Shown: positions 26,136 to 36,269 of the stretch, piece by piece | Layout of the letters: each line of letters opens with the position of its first letter | Numbering within the stretch: position 1 is the first letter of the stretch | From: Acidobacteria bacterium UBA7540 | GTDB lineage: Bacteria; Acidobacteriota; Terriglobia; UBA7540 | Reading direction: 5' to 3' | NCBI GenBank assembly: GCA_002478145.1 | Contig: DLMI01000018.1 | Location: 64,033 to 128,032 of the forward strand | DNA: 64,000 nt | Notes under the pieces: generated by a model | What the model was told of the DNA's origin: nothing | Database searches by the model: none | Seen by the model: only the letters and a program-made list of their open reading frames with translations | Program-made: the position numbers and the translations under genes

Positions 26136-27932
26136 ATGAGTTTTCAAGTTGGCGACAAGGTTGGGGACTATCAGATCATCGGCGTATTAGGCGCGGGCGG
26201 CATGGGAAGGGTATACAAAGTCAAGAATGTGATATCCGACCGCATCGACGCGATGAAAGTTCTGCTCCCGGACCTTGCCCACGAGCCTGATCTGGCCGAC
26301 CGCTTTGTCCGCGAAATCAAAGTGCTGGCGAGTCTGAATCATCCCAACATTGCCGGGCTCCACACTGCTTTTCGCTTGGAAAATCAACTTCTGATGGTCA
26401 TGGAGTTTGTGGAGGGGATTACGCTTGAGGACAAACTGAGAAACGGGCCGTTTCCCCTCCATGATGCGATCGATTATGTCTCCCAAGCGCTATCCGCGCT
26501 CGGGTATGCGCACTCGCATGGAGTCATTCATCGGGACATCAAGCCTGCCAATATGATGCTGACTCCTGAAAACGTCATAAAGCTGATGGACTTTGGGATT
26601 GCGAAAACGAAGACTGATCGCAAGCTGACCATGACCGGCACGACCTTGGGTTCGCTTTACTACATGCCTCCCGAGCAGGTCCAGGGCACTGACCTCGACC
26701 CCCGATCGGATCTCTACTCGGTTGGCGTGTCGCTCTATGAGATGGTGACTGGATCTCGCCCCTTCAAAGGCAATAGTGATTACGACCTGATGGTGGCCCA
26801 GTTGCAGAAAGCTCCCTTGCCCCCGATCGATATTCAACCCGGATTGCCCAAAGCACTGAATGACATCATCATGATTTCGCTTGAGAAGGACCCGGCAAGA
26901 CGTTTCCAATCGGCGGAAGCCTTCCGTTTCGCATTGCAGAGTGTAAAGGGTGGGCTCACCAGCTTACCCATTGCATCTGCCCAGGCTGTTATGCCAGGCT
27001 TGGCTGGACAGCCTGCCACGCCGAGCGCGGCGCTTTCCGCGACAGGCGTTTTAGGGGCGTATCCTGGCCAACTGGCCGGTGCGCAACTCCAGCCTACGAA
27101 ACCGTCCCAAGCTGCCATGCCGCCGTCTCAACCTCAAGTGGTTCCGCCTCCGGCAACCTCCAGGAGCTATCGCGGCCTTTACATGACCGTAGGGGTACTG
27201 GTCGCGTTTGTTGTGGTCGCGCTGGGGGCAATGCAGTTGCCGCGCCTGTTCAAAGCAAAGGCTGGAGGAGCCGAGCAGGCTGCGCAGCCGCCCGAGAAAA
27301 GCACAGAGATGCCAAAAATGACGCCACAGGAGGAGGGCTTGCCGAAGGCTGGGAACAGCCTTCCTTCAAGTGCAGAAAGCCCCAATGGACCTGAGGTGGG
27401 CGGGCCAGGAGCGCCGGCCGCGCCAGCCTTAACCGCTCCCCCGGCGGACCACAATCTCCCAACTGCGACTGCACAGGCCACGGTGCCATCGCCCCCGCAT
27501 CCGACTCCTAGGGGTGTGGCTCGTCCGGCGCCAGCTATCAGCCATCCGCCCACGCTTTGGCTTGACCCCGCCGGTCGCCTCTTGGTTGCGCTGAGTTCGG
27601 TCAGTCCCAAGCCGGACGGAAGTTTTCAATTCCACGGGACATTGTTGCTTCCGGTCGCTCAGCCTGGACCGATTCCTCTCGACCGAGGCGCGGAGGTCAT
27701 CGGGGTAGGATCGAGGAGCCAAGGCCGGACCTCGCTCGCAGTTACGGACCTGGTTATTCAGGGAGTCCGCTACACATTGAAGGATGGACGCGGCATAATG
27801 AGCGCCCACACGCCGGGAGCCGGAGGACGGGTGGATTTTAGCCGCAGCCAGCTTCTCGATATGTGGCCTACGGCTACTGCGGTTTATGAGAAGGCGTCCG
27901 ACCAGACGGGACGACCGGAGTCTCAGAAATAA
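26136..27932 (+). CDS. Membrane Ser/Thr protein kinase, T6SS-linked
   Basis: The protein has 598 residues. An intact Hanks-type kinase domain spans ~11-275, with glycine loop GAGGMGRV (19-26), K41 in AMKVL, HRDIKPANM (132-140) and DFGIAK (152-157). A Pro/Ala-rich juxtamembrane region leads to one membrane span (~347-369). A long Pro-rich linker follows, then a C-terminal domain (~475-585) with strands such as LWLDPAGRLLVALS and LVIQGVRYTLKDGRG, on the outer side of the membrane. AGGAGG precedes the ATG. It follows the PAAR gene and is a candidate PpkA-type kinase controlling T6SS firing. No FHA target is seen nearby. Confidence 0.88.
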   Translation: MSFQVGDKVGDYQIIGVLGAGGMGRVYKVKNVISDRIDAMKVLLPDLAHEPDLADRFVREIKVLASLNHPNIAGLHTAFRLENQLLMVMEFVEGITLEDKLRNGPFPLHDAIDYVSQALSALGYAHSHGVIHRDIKPANMMLTPENVIKLMDFGIAKTKTDRKLTMTGTTLGSLYYMPPEQVQGTDLDPRSDLYSVGVSLYEMVTGSRPFKGNSDYDLMVAQLQKAPLPPIDIQPGLPKALNDIIMISLEKDPARRFQSAEAFRFALQSVKGGLTSLPIASAQAVMPGLAGQPATPSAALSATGVLGAYPGQLAGAQLQPTKPSQAAMPPSQPQVVPPPATSRSYRGLYMTVGVLVAFVVVALGAMQLPRLFKAKAGGAEQAAQPPEKSTEMPKMTPQEEGLPKAGNSLPSSAESPNGPEVGGPGAPAAPALTAPPADHNLPTATAQATVPSPPHPTPRGVARPAPAISHPPTLWLDPAGRLLVALSSVSPKPDGSFQFHGTLLLPVAQPGPIPLDRGAEVIGVGSRSQGRTSLAVTDLVIQGVRYTLKDGRGIMSAHTPGAGGRVDFSRSQLLDMWPTATAVYEKASDQTGRPESQK

Positions 27933-28045
27933 GAAGTCCACTACTATCAGCATGATATTATGGAATTTCTAATTCAATTACGTTTTGGCCAGTGAAGTCG
28001 TAAAGAAATGACTCAGACGAACAAGAGATCATGAGGAGGTTAAAC

Positions 28046-29608
28046 ATGCCAAACAAAAGGATCCTGAAAAACTCGGTGGTACTTTTGGTCCTGCTAATCT
28101 TTTCTGCGTTCGCTTGGGGCGACCAGAAGAAGACCAGCGCGCCGGCCAAACCCGCCCCGCAAGTGAAAGCTGCCCCGGCACCCAAGTCGGCGCCGAGCCG
28201 ACCTGCCCCGGGACTTAACAGACCTGCCACAGGGATGGGCAACAAACCCATCACAGGGCTGGGCAACAGACCCGCCACAGGGCTGGGCAACAGACCCGCC
28301 ACGGGGCTGGGCAACAGACCCGCCACGGGGATGGGCAACAGACCCGCTACGGGGATGGGCAATAGACCCGCCACAGGGATGGGCAGGAACCTCAGCGCAG
28401 GGGGTGGCATGGGGCATCCCGGTTCCAGACCCACCACCAGAACCTTCACCGATCGCTCCGGACACCCCGCCAGCGCCACTTTTCGCTCCGGCGGGCGGGT
28501 GGCAACGATCCATGCCAATGGGATGGCGATCAATCATGGACTTCGCGGTGGGCGAACCATCGTGGCCGAGCGCAATGGCCGCACCATCGTGAGCACGGGG
28601 CGCCGCGGGGGCTACGTGCAGCGTCCATACTTCAACCGCGGCGGCAGGGCGTATTATCAGCGGACCTACGTGGTCGGCGGGCGCTCTTATGCACGGGTCT
28701 ACCGTGGGTACGATTACCGCGGCGTGCGTTACTATGGCTACGCACCGGGCTACTACTACCATCCGGGCTTTTACGGTTGGGCCTACAATCCGTGGGTGGC
28801 GCCGGTTTACTACGGGCCGGCAGCCTGGGGCTGGGCTGGCACGCCCTGGTTTGGGGTCTACGGCGCCTACTTTACGCCGTATCCCGTGTACGCCAACGCT
28901 TCGCTATGGCTCACAGACTACCTGATCGCGGCTAATCTGCAGGCTGCGTACCAGGCCAGACTCGACGCCAATGCGGCCGCGGGCGGCGGGGCGGGCCAGG
29001 CGCCAGCCGACGAATCCGGAGCGCCGCCCTCCGGCGGTCCGGCGGCCAGCAACCAGACCCCACTGAGTCCGCAAGTGAAACAGATGATCGCGGACGAGGT
29101 GCAACAGCAACTCGCGGCCGAAAAGGCCGCGGCTGGCAATCCCCAAGCCGCACCGAGCAGCGCTCAAGTGCCGGACGCGCTGAATCCGGCCGAGCGTGTT
29201 TTCGTGGTGGCGACCAATCTCGACGTCACGGCGCCCGCGAGCGGCCAGGAATGCAGCCTGACTCCTGGTGACGTGGTGATGCGGCTCGCGGACACCCCGG
29301 ACGATAACCAGAACGTTACCGCCAGCATCCAGAGCAGCAAGAGGGGGGATTGCGCCACCGGCCAGACCGTGGCGATCGGCGTCCAGGACCTCCAGGAAAT
29401 GCACAATCAGTTCCGGGAACAGCTTGATTCCGGACTGAAGACGCTGGCCGACAAGGGCGGCACGGGCGGTCTGCCGAAGGCTCCCGACACCGCTACGACG
29501 AACGGAGAGGTTCCACCGCCGACGCCGGACTCTGCGGCAGCGGACCAACTCCAGACGCAGCAGCAGCAGGCCGATCAAACTGAGGCGCAGGCCGCGCAGA
29601 ACTATCAG
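28046..29608 (+). CDS. Exported protein with 8-residue repeats and Tyr/Gly-rich region
   Basis: The protein has about 520 residues; the ATG at 28046 has AGGAGG 6 bases upstream. A signal peptide is likely (MPNKRILKNSVVLLVLLIFS, cleavage near residue 25). Residues 58-113 are seven copies of an eight-residue unit (consensus NRPATGMG), then come RxGR-rich segments and a Tyr/Gly/Trp-rich region (GYYYHPGFYGWAYNPW). The C-terminal half is Ala/Gln-rich and includes a beta-rich part with a pair of Cys residues. No function is assigned; it may be an envelope-associated protein. A terminator follows the gene. Confidence 0.75.
28217..28384 (+). repeat. Seven in-frame 24-bp tandem repeats
   Basis: Seven units of 24 bases (consensus AACAGACCCGCCACGGGGAT plus GGGC) run without gaps and encode NRPATG-[ML]-G. 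The units differ at one to five bases, mainly at silent positions and at ATG/CTG. This is a coding minisatellite, prone to copy-number change. Confidence 0.85.
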
Positions 29609-29696
29609 TAACCTGGCAGTAGTCTGGCAGCGGCCTGGACCTTCCTTGCTCGCCGAGCGGCATGTGGATGAGGAAGCAGGTCCACTGTTCGCATAC

Positions 29697-29729
29697 GGGG
29701 AGCGGCCACGCCGCCGGCGCTCCCCTTTT
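29697..29729 (+). terminator. Rho-independent terminator
   Basis: GGGGAGCG (29697-29704) pairs with CGCTCCCC (29718-29725), followed directly by TTTT. It lies ~85 bases after the stop of the preceding exported-protein gene and before the ribosome binding site of the next. Confidence 0.7.
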
Positions 29730-29802
29730 CCGGTCGACCACGCGCCCCGCGCGAGCATCGCGCGGAGGTTTGAGGTACCAATCTCTCAAGGAGGACATAA
29801 CC

Positions 29803-30663
29803 ATGCAACGGAAACTTGACACGACCATTTCAGTAATCTCCTTGCTTGTCACGGCGTTGATTCCGCATTCCCTCGCTGCCGGACAAGGGGCCGCTCCGCC
29901 TTCGTTGCAGGAGCAGCTTCAGGCGCAGTACAAGCTGGTGAAAATGGGCTCCGACTCCAACGGTCCCACGGTGCTCGAGGAGGGTACGGTACTCGCCATT
30001 CAGAAGGGCGGGATCCTGGGGGTGCCGTCGGGGAGCCCCAAACCCTGTCCGTCAAAATATGAGAATGCCAGCCTCAAACCCCCGAGCGGTTGGTGCACGA
30101 CGGGAAGGGGCGAAGGGGGGAAACACGGCTTCGGCATCCTGAAGAGCCACATCCCGGGCGCCAGTAGCGTGCCCGATTCCAAGACCAACACATCAGACAC
30201 ACGATATTTCAAGGTAGGAGAGAAGGTGTACCCCTCGATCATCGCCGTCGACGTGAAGAATGAGAAAATCTCGTTTGGCGTTGTGGCCTGCGACACCTGC
30301 AACCAGACCGATCCGCCCACGTACTACAAGTCCGAGGTGGACTTCCAGTTTGCTAAGGGATACCTGGAGACGGCCGACGTCTCGAAAGTCGAAGATACCA
30401 TTGGCGAGGTCTTCGCGATCGACACCTCGAATTCCGGAACCGAAGCTCAGCAGCCCGCGGCCCAGCCGGAGCAGCCCGCGCAGGCACAGCCGGCCCCGGC
30501 GCAGGCACCGCCCGCGTCAATCCAGTTGGGACAAACAATCGATGAGGTGGTCGCCATTCTTGGCCAGCCGGAGAAGATGGTCAATCTGGGGTCAAAGCAA
30601 ATCTACGTTTACAAAGACCTGAAAGTCACCTTCGTTAAGGGCAAGGTCTCGGATGTCCAATAA
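29803..30663 (+). CDS. Exported protein with SmpA/OmlA-like C-terminus
   Basis: The protein has 286 residues from the ATG at 29803, preceded by AAGGAGG. A signal peptide is seen (ISVISLLVTALIPHSLAA, cleavage near 26). The central part (~30-205) has VKMGSDSNGPTVLEEGTVLA and a CDTC pair and is not recognised. An Ala/Pro/Gln linker leads to the last ~50 residues, IQLGQTIDEVVAILGQPEKM to VTFVKGKVSDVQ, the beta-alpha-beta pattern of SmpA/BamE-like small lipoprotein domains. It is probably periplasmic. It lies between two kinase genes, but a direct link is not shown. Confidence 0.7.
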   Translation: MQRKLDTTISVISLLVTALIPHSLAAGQGAAPPSLQEQLQAQYKLVKMGSDSNGPTVLEEGTVLAIQKGGILGVPSGSPKPCPSKYENASLKPPSGWCTTGRGEGGKHGFGILKSHIPGASSVPDSKTNTSDTRYFKVGEKVYPSIIAVDVKNEKISFGVVACDTCNQTDPPTYYKSEVDFQFAKGYLETADVSKVEDTIGEVFAIDTSNSGTEAQQPAAQPEQPAQAQPAPAQAPPASIQLGQTIDEVVAILGQPEKMVNLGSKQIYVYKDLKVTFVKGKVSDVQ

Positions 30664-30780
30664 GGTCCGCCTCGGGGCGGGCGGTGCGGGCTACTGCTGC
30701 CCGCTTCTCTCAGGCTGCCTGATAGTTCGCGAGATGATGGCTTTTCACTTCGTCCTGACATTCCAGCGTCGCTGAGCTGC

Positions 30781-30903
30781 ATGGAACAGTATACGGGCCA
30801 AGCTGACGCAGCACTTAAAGCTCGTTCCCCTGAGGCCGCCAAGAAGTATATGGATCTGGCGGAGCGAGAAATCGAGAAGCTGGAGAAGTTCTTGGGAAGA
30901 TAG
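30781..30903 (+). pseudogene. Possible small protein or gene tail
   Basis: An ATG opens a 40-codon frame reading MEQYTGQADAALKARSPEAA and then a Lys/Glu-rich amphipathic helix ending KLEKFLGR. The composition is strongly protein-like. There is no ribosome binding site, and the frame stays open far upstream of the ATG. It resembles the C-terminal tail of a helical protein. It may be a remnant or a very small gene. Confidence 0.3.
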
Positions 30904-30907
30904 GGGC

Positions 30908-31079
30908 GCTTTGGAGTGCGGCAGCTTGCTGCCGCTTTTGCGTCTCGAGCTTGCTCGAGCGGCTGCTGTAGCGCTGACCCCGCATCCCGGGGTCAGCAGG
31001 ATGGGAAAGCAAGAGAATGCCGACCCCGCCTTGCGGGGTCGGCGCTACAAAGCGGCAGCAAGCTGCCGCACTCCAAAGC
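30908..31079. repeat. 172-bp element with perfect 31-bp terminal inverted repeats
   Basis: The arm at 30908-30938 is an exact reverse complement of 31049-31079, and each arm is itself palindromic (GGCAGCTTGCTGCC). Inside are two more hairpins built on GACCCCG/CGGGGTC. No coding capacity is present. The architecture matches the elements at 39975-40082, 57885-58034 and 59892-60065 and suggests a MITE- or REP-doublet-like element. Confidence 0.8.
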
Positions 31080-31181
31080 CCGCCTAGGCGGGCAGAGCAG
31101 ACTGAGATCCACAATTCTTTGTCGATGTGGGTCCCGCAAGCGCCTAACGGGTAATGGGTTTCTTGTGCGGGGTAACGAAAA

Positions 31182-34100
31182 ATGGACACTCCAACGATTA
31201 TTAAAGGGCGATATCAGATAAACGAGATCCTCGGCAAGGGCGGAATGGGAGTGGTCTACAAGGCCTTCGATTCCGTCTTGCGGCGCGATGTGGCCATCAA
31301 GACCTTGCTGGATGTCTCCGATCCGGAGGCTCTGCAACTCTTCCACCGTGAATACGAAGTTCTTGCCCACATCAACCATCCCAACATTGTTGAGATCATC
31401 GACATCGGTGAGTTTGTAGTCGAAGGGGCCGAGAGACCCTACTTCATCATGCCGCTGCTGCCGGGATTTTCGTTGGGCCAGTTGATCAAGACGGCCAGCC
31501 ATCGCTTGACAGTGGAACGTGCGGTCGACATCATTTCTCAAACTTGCCGGGGACTGCACGCCGCACATGAAAAGGGACTCATCCACCGCGACATCAAGCC
31601 GACCAACATCATCGTGTTGGAAGATGATTCGGTGAAGATTATCGACTTCGGAATGGCGCATGTGGCGGACAGTCACTCGCGCACGGGCTTGAAGGGCACG
31701 TTGCTTTACATGTCGCCGGAACAAGTCGAGATGAAGCCTCCTTCCCCTCTTTCCGACATCTTCTCGCTGGGGGTTGTGGCCTTTGAGACTCTGACCCGAC
31801 GCCGGCCATTTGAAGGTGCATCGGACCGCGACATTTTCCAGGCCATTCTCCACCACATTCCGCCGCCTGCCTCGGATCTCAACCCCATGGTCAGCCCCAG
31901 CGTGGCAAGAGTCATCCATAAGGCTATGGCGAAACAGCCGTATCACCGTTTCCCCAACGCGCGCGACTTTGCCGACACCCTGCAGCGGGCTCTGCGCAAT
32001 GAACCCATTGAGATTTTCGACCCCTCAAAAATCCGGCCGCGGCTCGAGCGTGCGATGAAGGCCTTCGAGCAGGCGGACCACCAATTTGCCGCTGAAATAC
32101 TGGGAGAGCTCGAGGCGGAAGGAAATATCGACCATGACATGACGGTGCTTCGTCTCAAAGTCGATCAGGCCCTGCGCCAGAAGCGTATTCAGCAACTCCT
32201 GGAAAGCGCCCGAACACGCCTGGAGGGACAGGAGTACCCGTTGGCCTTGCAGAAGGTGCAGGAAGCATTGGAGCTGGATGCAACCCACGCCGGCGCGCTG
32301 AGCCTGAAGAGCGAAATCGAGGAGGAGAGGAGTGCGGGCAAGATCGAGGATTGGCTTAATCTTGCCCGCCAACACTTGACCAACCATGCCTATGGTCACG
32401 CCCGTGAAGCGCTGAAGAATGCTCGGCAACTGAAACCCAAGGACAGCCGTGTGGCCCAACTCTTGAACGACGTCGATTGGCAGGAGCAGGAGTACCAGCG
32501 CATTCACGTCGAAAAACACCAGCTTTACCAGGCGGCGGTCGAGGCCTGGAGCCGCGGTGAAGTCAGTGCGGCGCTCAGCAAGCTGCAGCACGTACTGGAA
32601 TTGGACCAGCGTGCCCCGGACACCTCTGCGCCCGAAAGGGCTGCGTCTTACCAGTCGCTCTACAACCAGGTGCGGTCCGAGCATGACGCCATGAACAGTG
32701 CTTACGGAGAGGCCCGAAAATTGCTTGAGGAAGCCAAGTTTTCTGCGGCTCTCTCGGTTTGTGACCAATATCTCGCCAAGTACCCAGGGCACGCGCTGTT
32801 TCAGGCGATGAAGTTTGACATCGAGGAGAAGCAACGACAGGAACTCTCCACACGCATTGCGGAGGTTGACCGGCGTGTCGAGGCTGAGCCCAACCTCGAC
32901 AAGCGATTTGACATCCTCAAAGAGGCGCTCGAACTCAATCCGCGCGAGCCCCACTTTGAGCGCGCCCTCCGCTTCACGCGTGAGAAGCGCGATCTGGTTA
33001 ACTCCATCGTGGCCAAGGCGCGCCTGCACGAGGAGCGCGGACAGTTCACCGACGCCGTGGCTCAATGGGAGATACTGCGGACCATTTACAGTCCATACCC
33101 GGGATTGAGCTTCGAGATCGACCGCCTTGGCAAGCGGCGTGAACAACAGGTTCGAGGGGAGGCCAGGGCACGTTGGGTGAAGCAGATTGACCAGCACATG
33201 GCCGCAGGGGACTACGACCGGGCGCTTGATTTGCTGCGCCAGGCAGGAAAAGAATTCCCCGATGATGCCGAGCTTGCAGAACTCGAGAAGCTGATCCAAC
33301 AAGGGAAAGAGCGAGGGGGTGAGGCCCTGCGCGCGCTCGCGGAGGGCCAGGAGATGCTGGCTGCGGGGCGCTTTGAGGAAGGGTTAGAGGCTTTGCGCAA
33401 AGCTCATCGCCAGGATGAGCGCAGTTCGGATGTACAACGAGCTCTTCTGGATGCGCTGGTGGAACGGGCGCGGACCGTTTTGGAGACTGACTGGCGCGCT
33501 GCCGAGCCCCTGCTGCAAGAGGCCTTAGATCTTGATCCCGGCCACAGTCTTGCCAAGAGTCTGCGAACACTCGCCCAGGACCGTAAGAAGGAAGAGTTTA
33601 TTCAACTTTGCGTCGCGCAAGCGCGGCGTGCCCAGGCCCGAGGGGACATCGGTGCAGCTCTTACGCAGGTCCAGGAAGGGATGAGTTCATATGCCACTGA
33701 TCCACGCCTGTCGCAACTTTACACGACGTTGAGCACGGAACAAGAGGAAACGCGGCGCCGTCAGGCGCGCCGCCACGACCTTGACGAATTGCACCGGCTT
33801 GATAATGAAGCGGCTTCGGCTTCGGCTCTCGACTTACTGAGATCGGCGGCAGGAAAGATTCAGGCGATCTCTGCCCCCTACGAGGGGGATACTGAGTTCC
33901 AATCAGCAGTATCAAGTGCCATTCGCCGTGTTTCCACCCGGATTGAAGCCCTGGAGGCAGCGAAAGCTATGCCGCCCATCCCGCTTCCAAGTGCTCCGCC
34001 GGCTGCAACTTCCGCTGGCCAGGGAATTCCGCAGATAAGCCAGCCGCCTTCGCGTGCTTCCATTCCCCGAAGTGAGCCGGAATCTCTGTGGGGACAGCGT

Positions 34101-35915
34101 ACTGGAATTCCGCAGCAACCTGCGCCTGCAAGTCCTGAATCCGGTGCCGACATTCTTAGCTTGGCTAGCGGAGTCGTTGGCGCCGTGCCCTCTGCCGGAG
34201 GTGTAGTTCCCCGAGCACCAACTGTGACCATGCCCCCACCCCCCGCCCCCGGAACGCTCCCAATGCAGCCTGTGCCGCCGGAACCAGTGCCTCCGCAGGA
34301 GGTGTCGGCCCGCCCACCAGCAGGCAAGAAGATTCTCTGGATTGCAACTGGAGTAGCCGTGTTAGTTGTCGTGGTGGCTGCGGCTCTGCTTGTGCCCCGC
34401 TTGCTCAAGAAACAGCCTGCTTCAGGAGGGGCCGCGAGCGGCGTTACGGCAAATCTAACGCCAACTCCGCCCCCGGTGCTGCCGCCACAACTGGCAGGAT
34501 TAAGGGTTTACACGGACTTGGAAAACGCGAAGGTGACGCTTGATGGGACCGAAGTGGGCGCACTGGAGGGAGGGCAATTCAACCTGGACAACCTACCCGA
34601 TGGACAACATGCGCTGGAGATAGGTGATGGTACCTCTCAGGCGAAGATTTCTGTTGCGAGCCCGCACGATTCTATGCCAGTCGTTCAGGGGCCTCTTGAA
34701 GCGAAAAACCTCAAGGTGATCGTGGTTACCAATGGCCCACAGCAGGGCCAAGTAGTGCTGAGCTATGGCCCCGTGCAAGCTTCGATGGACGGCAAGGAGA
34801 TGGGCACGATCGGCTCCGCCCCGCTGGAGCTTCCTAATCTCTTGCCTGGAACTCACGATTTGGTCTTGGGCACAGGAAAGGACGAAAGAAAAGTGAGCTT
34901 TCAGGTGGGTACCACGCCGGCCCTGACGGTTTTCCTGAGTGCCGACCGGAATGTCGGCAATCTGCTGATTGTAACGGGTGAGGACGGTGCGACCGTCCTC
35001 TTGAACGGGAGGAAATACCCGCGCACGACGAGGCACGGCGAGCTCGTGATTGCCAACCTTGAACCGAAGCGATACACGGTGGCGGTGGTCAAAGATGGGT
35101 TCCAGAAGGCGGCTCAACAGGAGGTCAATATTCAAAAAGGTCAGGTGGAGAAATTGGTCTTCGCGCTCCAACCTGCTCCCACAGTGGCCTCGTTGGTTAT
35201 CGCCGGGGCGACACCCTTGGCGGAAGTCCTGCTAGACGGGAAGTCCCTGGGCAGAATTCAACAGGATGGCAGTTTCAGCGCGGCTAATGTCCAACCGGGG
35301 CCGCATACCATTGAACTGAAGAAGGACACGTTCAAGCCTAAGGGTTTGCAGAGGCAGTTCGTAGCAGGGGGAAGTGTGCACTTGACTGCTAATGAAGTTG
35401 CCCTGGAAAGCGCCGCGGCGCATCCCAACCCCGCCTTGGCCCCTCCTAAGCTGATCGTGCAGACGGTTCCGGGGGCACAGGTCAGCATGGACGGTCGGGC
35501 CGTTGGCCAGACGGATTCCAAAGGGCGTTTGGAAATCACCCAGGCTTCTACCGGTGACCATACCGTGGAGGTCGCAGCAAAGCCTTACAACAATTTCAAG
35601 GAAAAGGTCACCCTTTCCACCGGCCATGTTTTGACCATCACGCCAAGTCTGCTGGCTTCCATGCCCGTCGAGCACAAACACGTGGTGGGAAGTTGCAACG
35701 GAATTCTCCTCGTCGGGTCAGGCAGGATTCAGTACCAAGCGAGTAGCGGGAAGGACTCGTTTGACTATCCCATTGCCGCGGTCAAGAAGGCAGGCTCCGC
35801 AGATTCTGGGAAGGGGTTTTATCTCGAGATTACCGGCGCCAAGCGCTATGTCTTCCACGCTCCTGCAGCCGCAGAAGACTTGCAGATTCTTCAGAATGCC
35901 CTGCCCAAGCAGTGA
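31182..35915 (+). CDS. Giant Ser/Thr kinase with TPR-like and PEGA repeats
   Basis: The protein has 1577 residues. The kinase domain (~11-270) is intact: GKGGMGVVY (18-26), K40, HRDIKPTNI (135-143), DFGMAH (155-160). Residues ~285-930 are helical and TPR-like, with repeated basic/acidic amphipathic units. A Pro-rich stretch precedes one membrane span (~1050-1070). Outside lie several PEGA-type beta domains from ~1100 to ~1490, recognisable by VTLDGTEVG, ASMDGKEMG, VLLNGRKY, VLLDGKSLG and VSMDGRAVG. The last ~80 residues (GILLVGSGRIQYQA onward) look like a small PH-like barrel. This is probably an envelope sensor kinase. It is the fourth gene after the T6SS core on the same strand. Confidence 0.88.
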   Translation: MDTPTIIKGRYQINEILGKGGMGVVYKAFDSVLRRDVAIKTLLDVSDPEALQLFHREYEVLAHINHPNIVEIIDIGEFVVEGAERPYFIMPLLPGFSLGQLIKTASHRLTVERAVDIISQTCRGLHAAHEKGLIHRDIKPTNIIVLEDDSVKIIDFGMAHVADSHSRTGLKGTLLYMSPEQVEMKPPSPLSDIFSLGVVAFETLTRRRPFEGASDRDIFQAILHHIPPPASDLNPMVSPSVARVIHKAMAKQPYHRFPNARDFADTLQRALRNEPIEIFDPSKIRPRLERAMKAFEQADHQFAAEILGELEAEGNIDHDMTVLRLKVDQALRQKRIQQLLESARTRLEGQEYPLALQKVQEALELDATHAGALSLKSEIEEERSAGKIEDWLNLARQHLTNHAYGHAREALKNARQLKPKDSRVAQLLNDVDWQEQEYQRIHVEKHQLYQAAVEAWSRGEVSAALSKLQHVLELDQRAPDTSAPERAASYQSLYNQVRSEHDAMNSAYGEARKLLEEAKFSAALSVCDQYLAKYPGHALFQAMKFDIEEKQRQELSTRIAEVDRRVEAEPNLDKRFDILKEALELNPREPHFERALRFTREKRDLVNSIVAKARLHEERGQFTDAVAQWEILRTIYSPYPGLSFEIDRLGKRREQQVRGEARARWVKQIDQHMAAGDYDRALDLLRQAGKEFPDDAELAELEKLIQQGKERGGEALRALAEGQEMLAAGRFEEGLEALRKAHRQDERSSDVQRALLDALVERARTVLETDWRAAEPLLQEALDLDPGHSLAKSLRTLAQDRKKEEFIQLCVAQARRAQARGDIGAALTQVQEGMSSYATDPRLSQLYTTLSTEQEETRRRQARRHDLDELHRLDNEAASASALDLLRSAAGKIQAISAPYEGDTEFQSAVSSAIRRVSTRIEALEAAKAMPPIPLPSAPPAATSAGQGIPQISQPPSRASIPRSEPESLWGQRTGIPQQPAPASPESGADILSLASGVVGAVPSAGGVVPRAPTVTMPPPPAPGTLPMQPVPPEPVPPQEVSARPPAGKKILWIATGVAVLVVVVAAALLVPRLLKKQPASGGAASGVTANLTPTPPPVLPPQLAGLRVYTDLENAKVTLDGTEVGALEGGQFNLDNLPDGQHALEIGDGTSQAKISVASPHDSMPVVQGPLEAKNLKVIVVTNGPQQGQVVLSYGPVQASMDGKEMGTIGSAPLELPNLLPGTHDLVLGTGKDERKVSFQVGTTPALTVFLSADRNVGNLLIVTGEDGATVLLNGRKYPRTTRHGELVIANLEPKRYTVAVVKDGFQKAAQQEVNIQKGQVEKLVFALQPAPTVASLVIAGATPLAEVLLDGKSLGRIQQDGSFSAANVQPGPHTIELKKDTFKPKGLQRQFVAGGSVHLTANEVALESAAAHPNPALAPPKLIVQTVPGAQVSMDGRAVGQTDSKGRLEITQASTGDHTVEVAAKPYNNFKEKVTLSTGHVLTITPSLLASMPVEHKHVVGSCNGILLVGSGRIQYQASSGKDSFDYPIAAVKKAGSADSGKGFYLEITGAKRYVFHAPAAAEDLQILQNALPKQ

Positions 35916-36269
35916 CAGAAAGAGTCCGCCTTGTTGCACAATGCAAAGAGCGGATCACAAGCCCCAGCGGACACGGACAAGCCGCTACTCGCTGCCTACA
36001 TCGAGCACCCCCGGTCTGTCATCCTGACACGTGGCGCCGGGACAGCTCCGTGCGCAAGCGGGAATCCAGCTTGGCTGCCACGGTCGGTTCGGTCGCCTCG
36101 GCGACAATGAACTGTGGGTTGGCCCGAACCTCGAAGATGATCGAGGGCGTAATAGTGCTTTAGCGTAGACACCCGGACATTATATCCTCTGGGTCGCATA
36201 CATCCCGACAAAAACCGTCGGGACGCACGCGCCACCCGCGGGCGGAGAGCATGAATGGCAAACAATTGT
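35916..36269. other. Convergent intergenic region
   Basis: It lies between the giant kinase (plus) and the TPR kinase (minus). The only structure seen is the palindrome at 36191-36238. No gene is supported. Confidence 0.5.
36191..36238. repeat. REP-like palindrome (GCATACATCCCGAC family)
   Basis: CGCATACATCCCGACA is followed by CCGTCGGGACGCACGCGCC, an imperfect hairpin. A near-identical copy lies in reverse orientation at 48971-49027, and a diverged one at 3796-3838. All are intergenic. Confidence 0.65.

Larger units (their letters stand above)
30664..31181. other. Intergenic region with MITE-like element and a small frame
   Basis: It contains a short possible coding tail (30781-30903) and the 172-bp inverted-repeat element at 30908-31079. 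No other gene is supported. Confidence 0.5.

Noticed and set aside
28217..28384. CRISPR-like array
   Set aside because: The 24-base units are contiguous, without spacers, and in frame within a protein gene.
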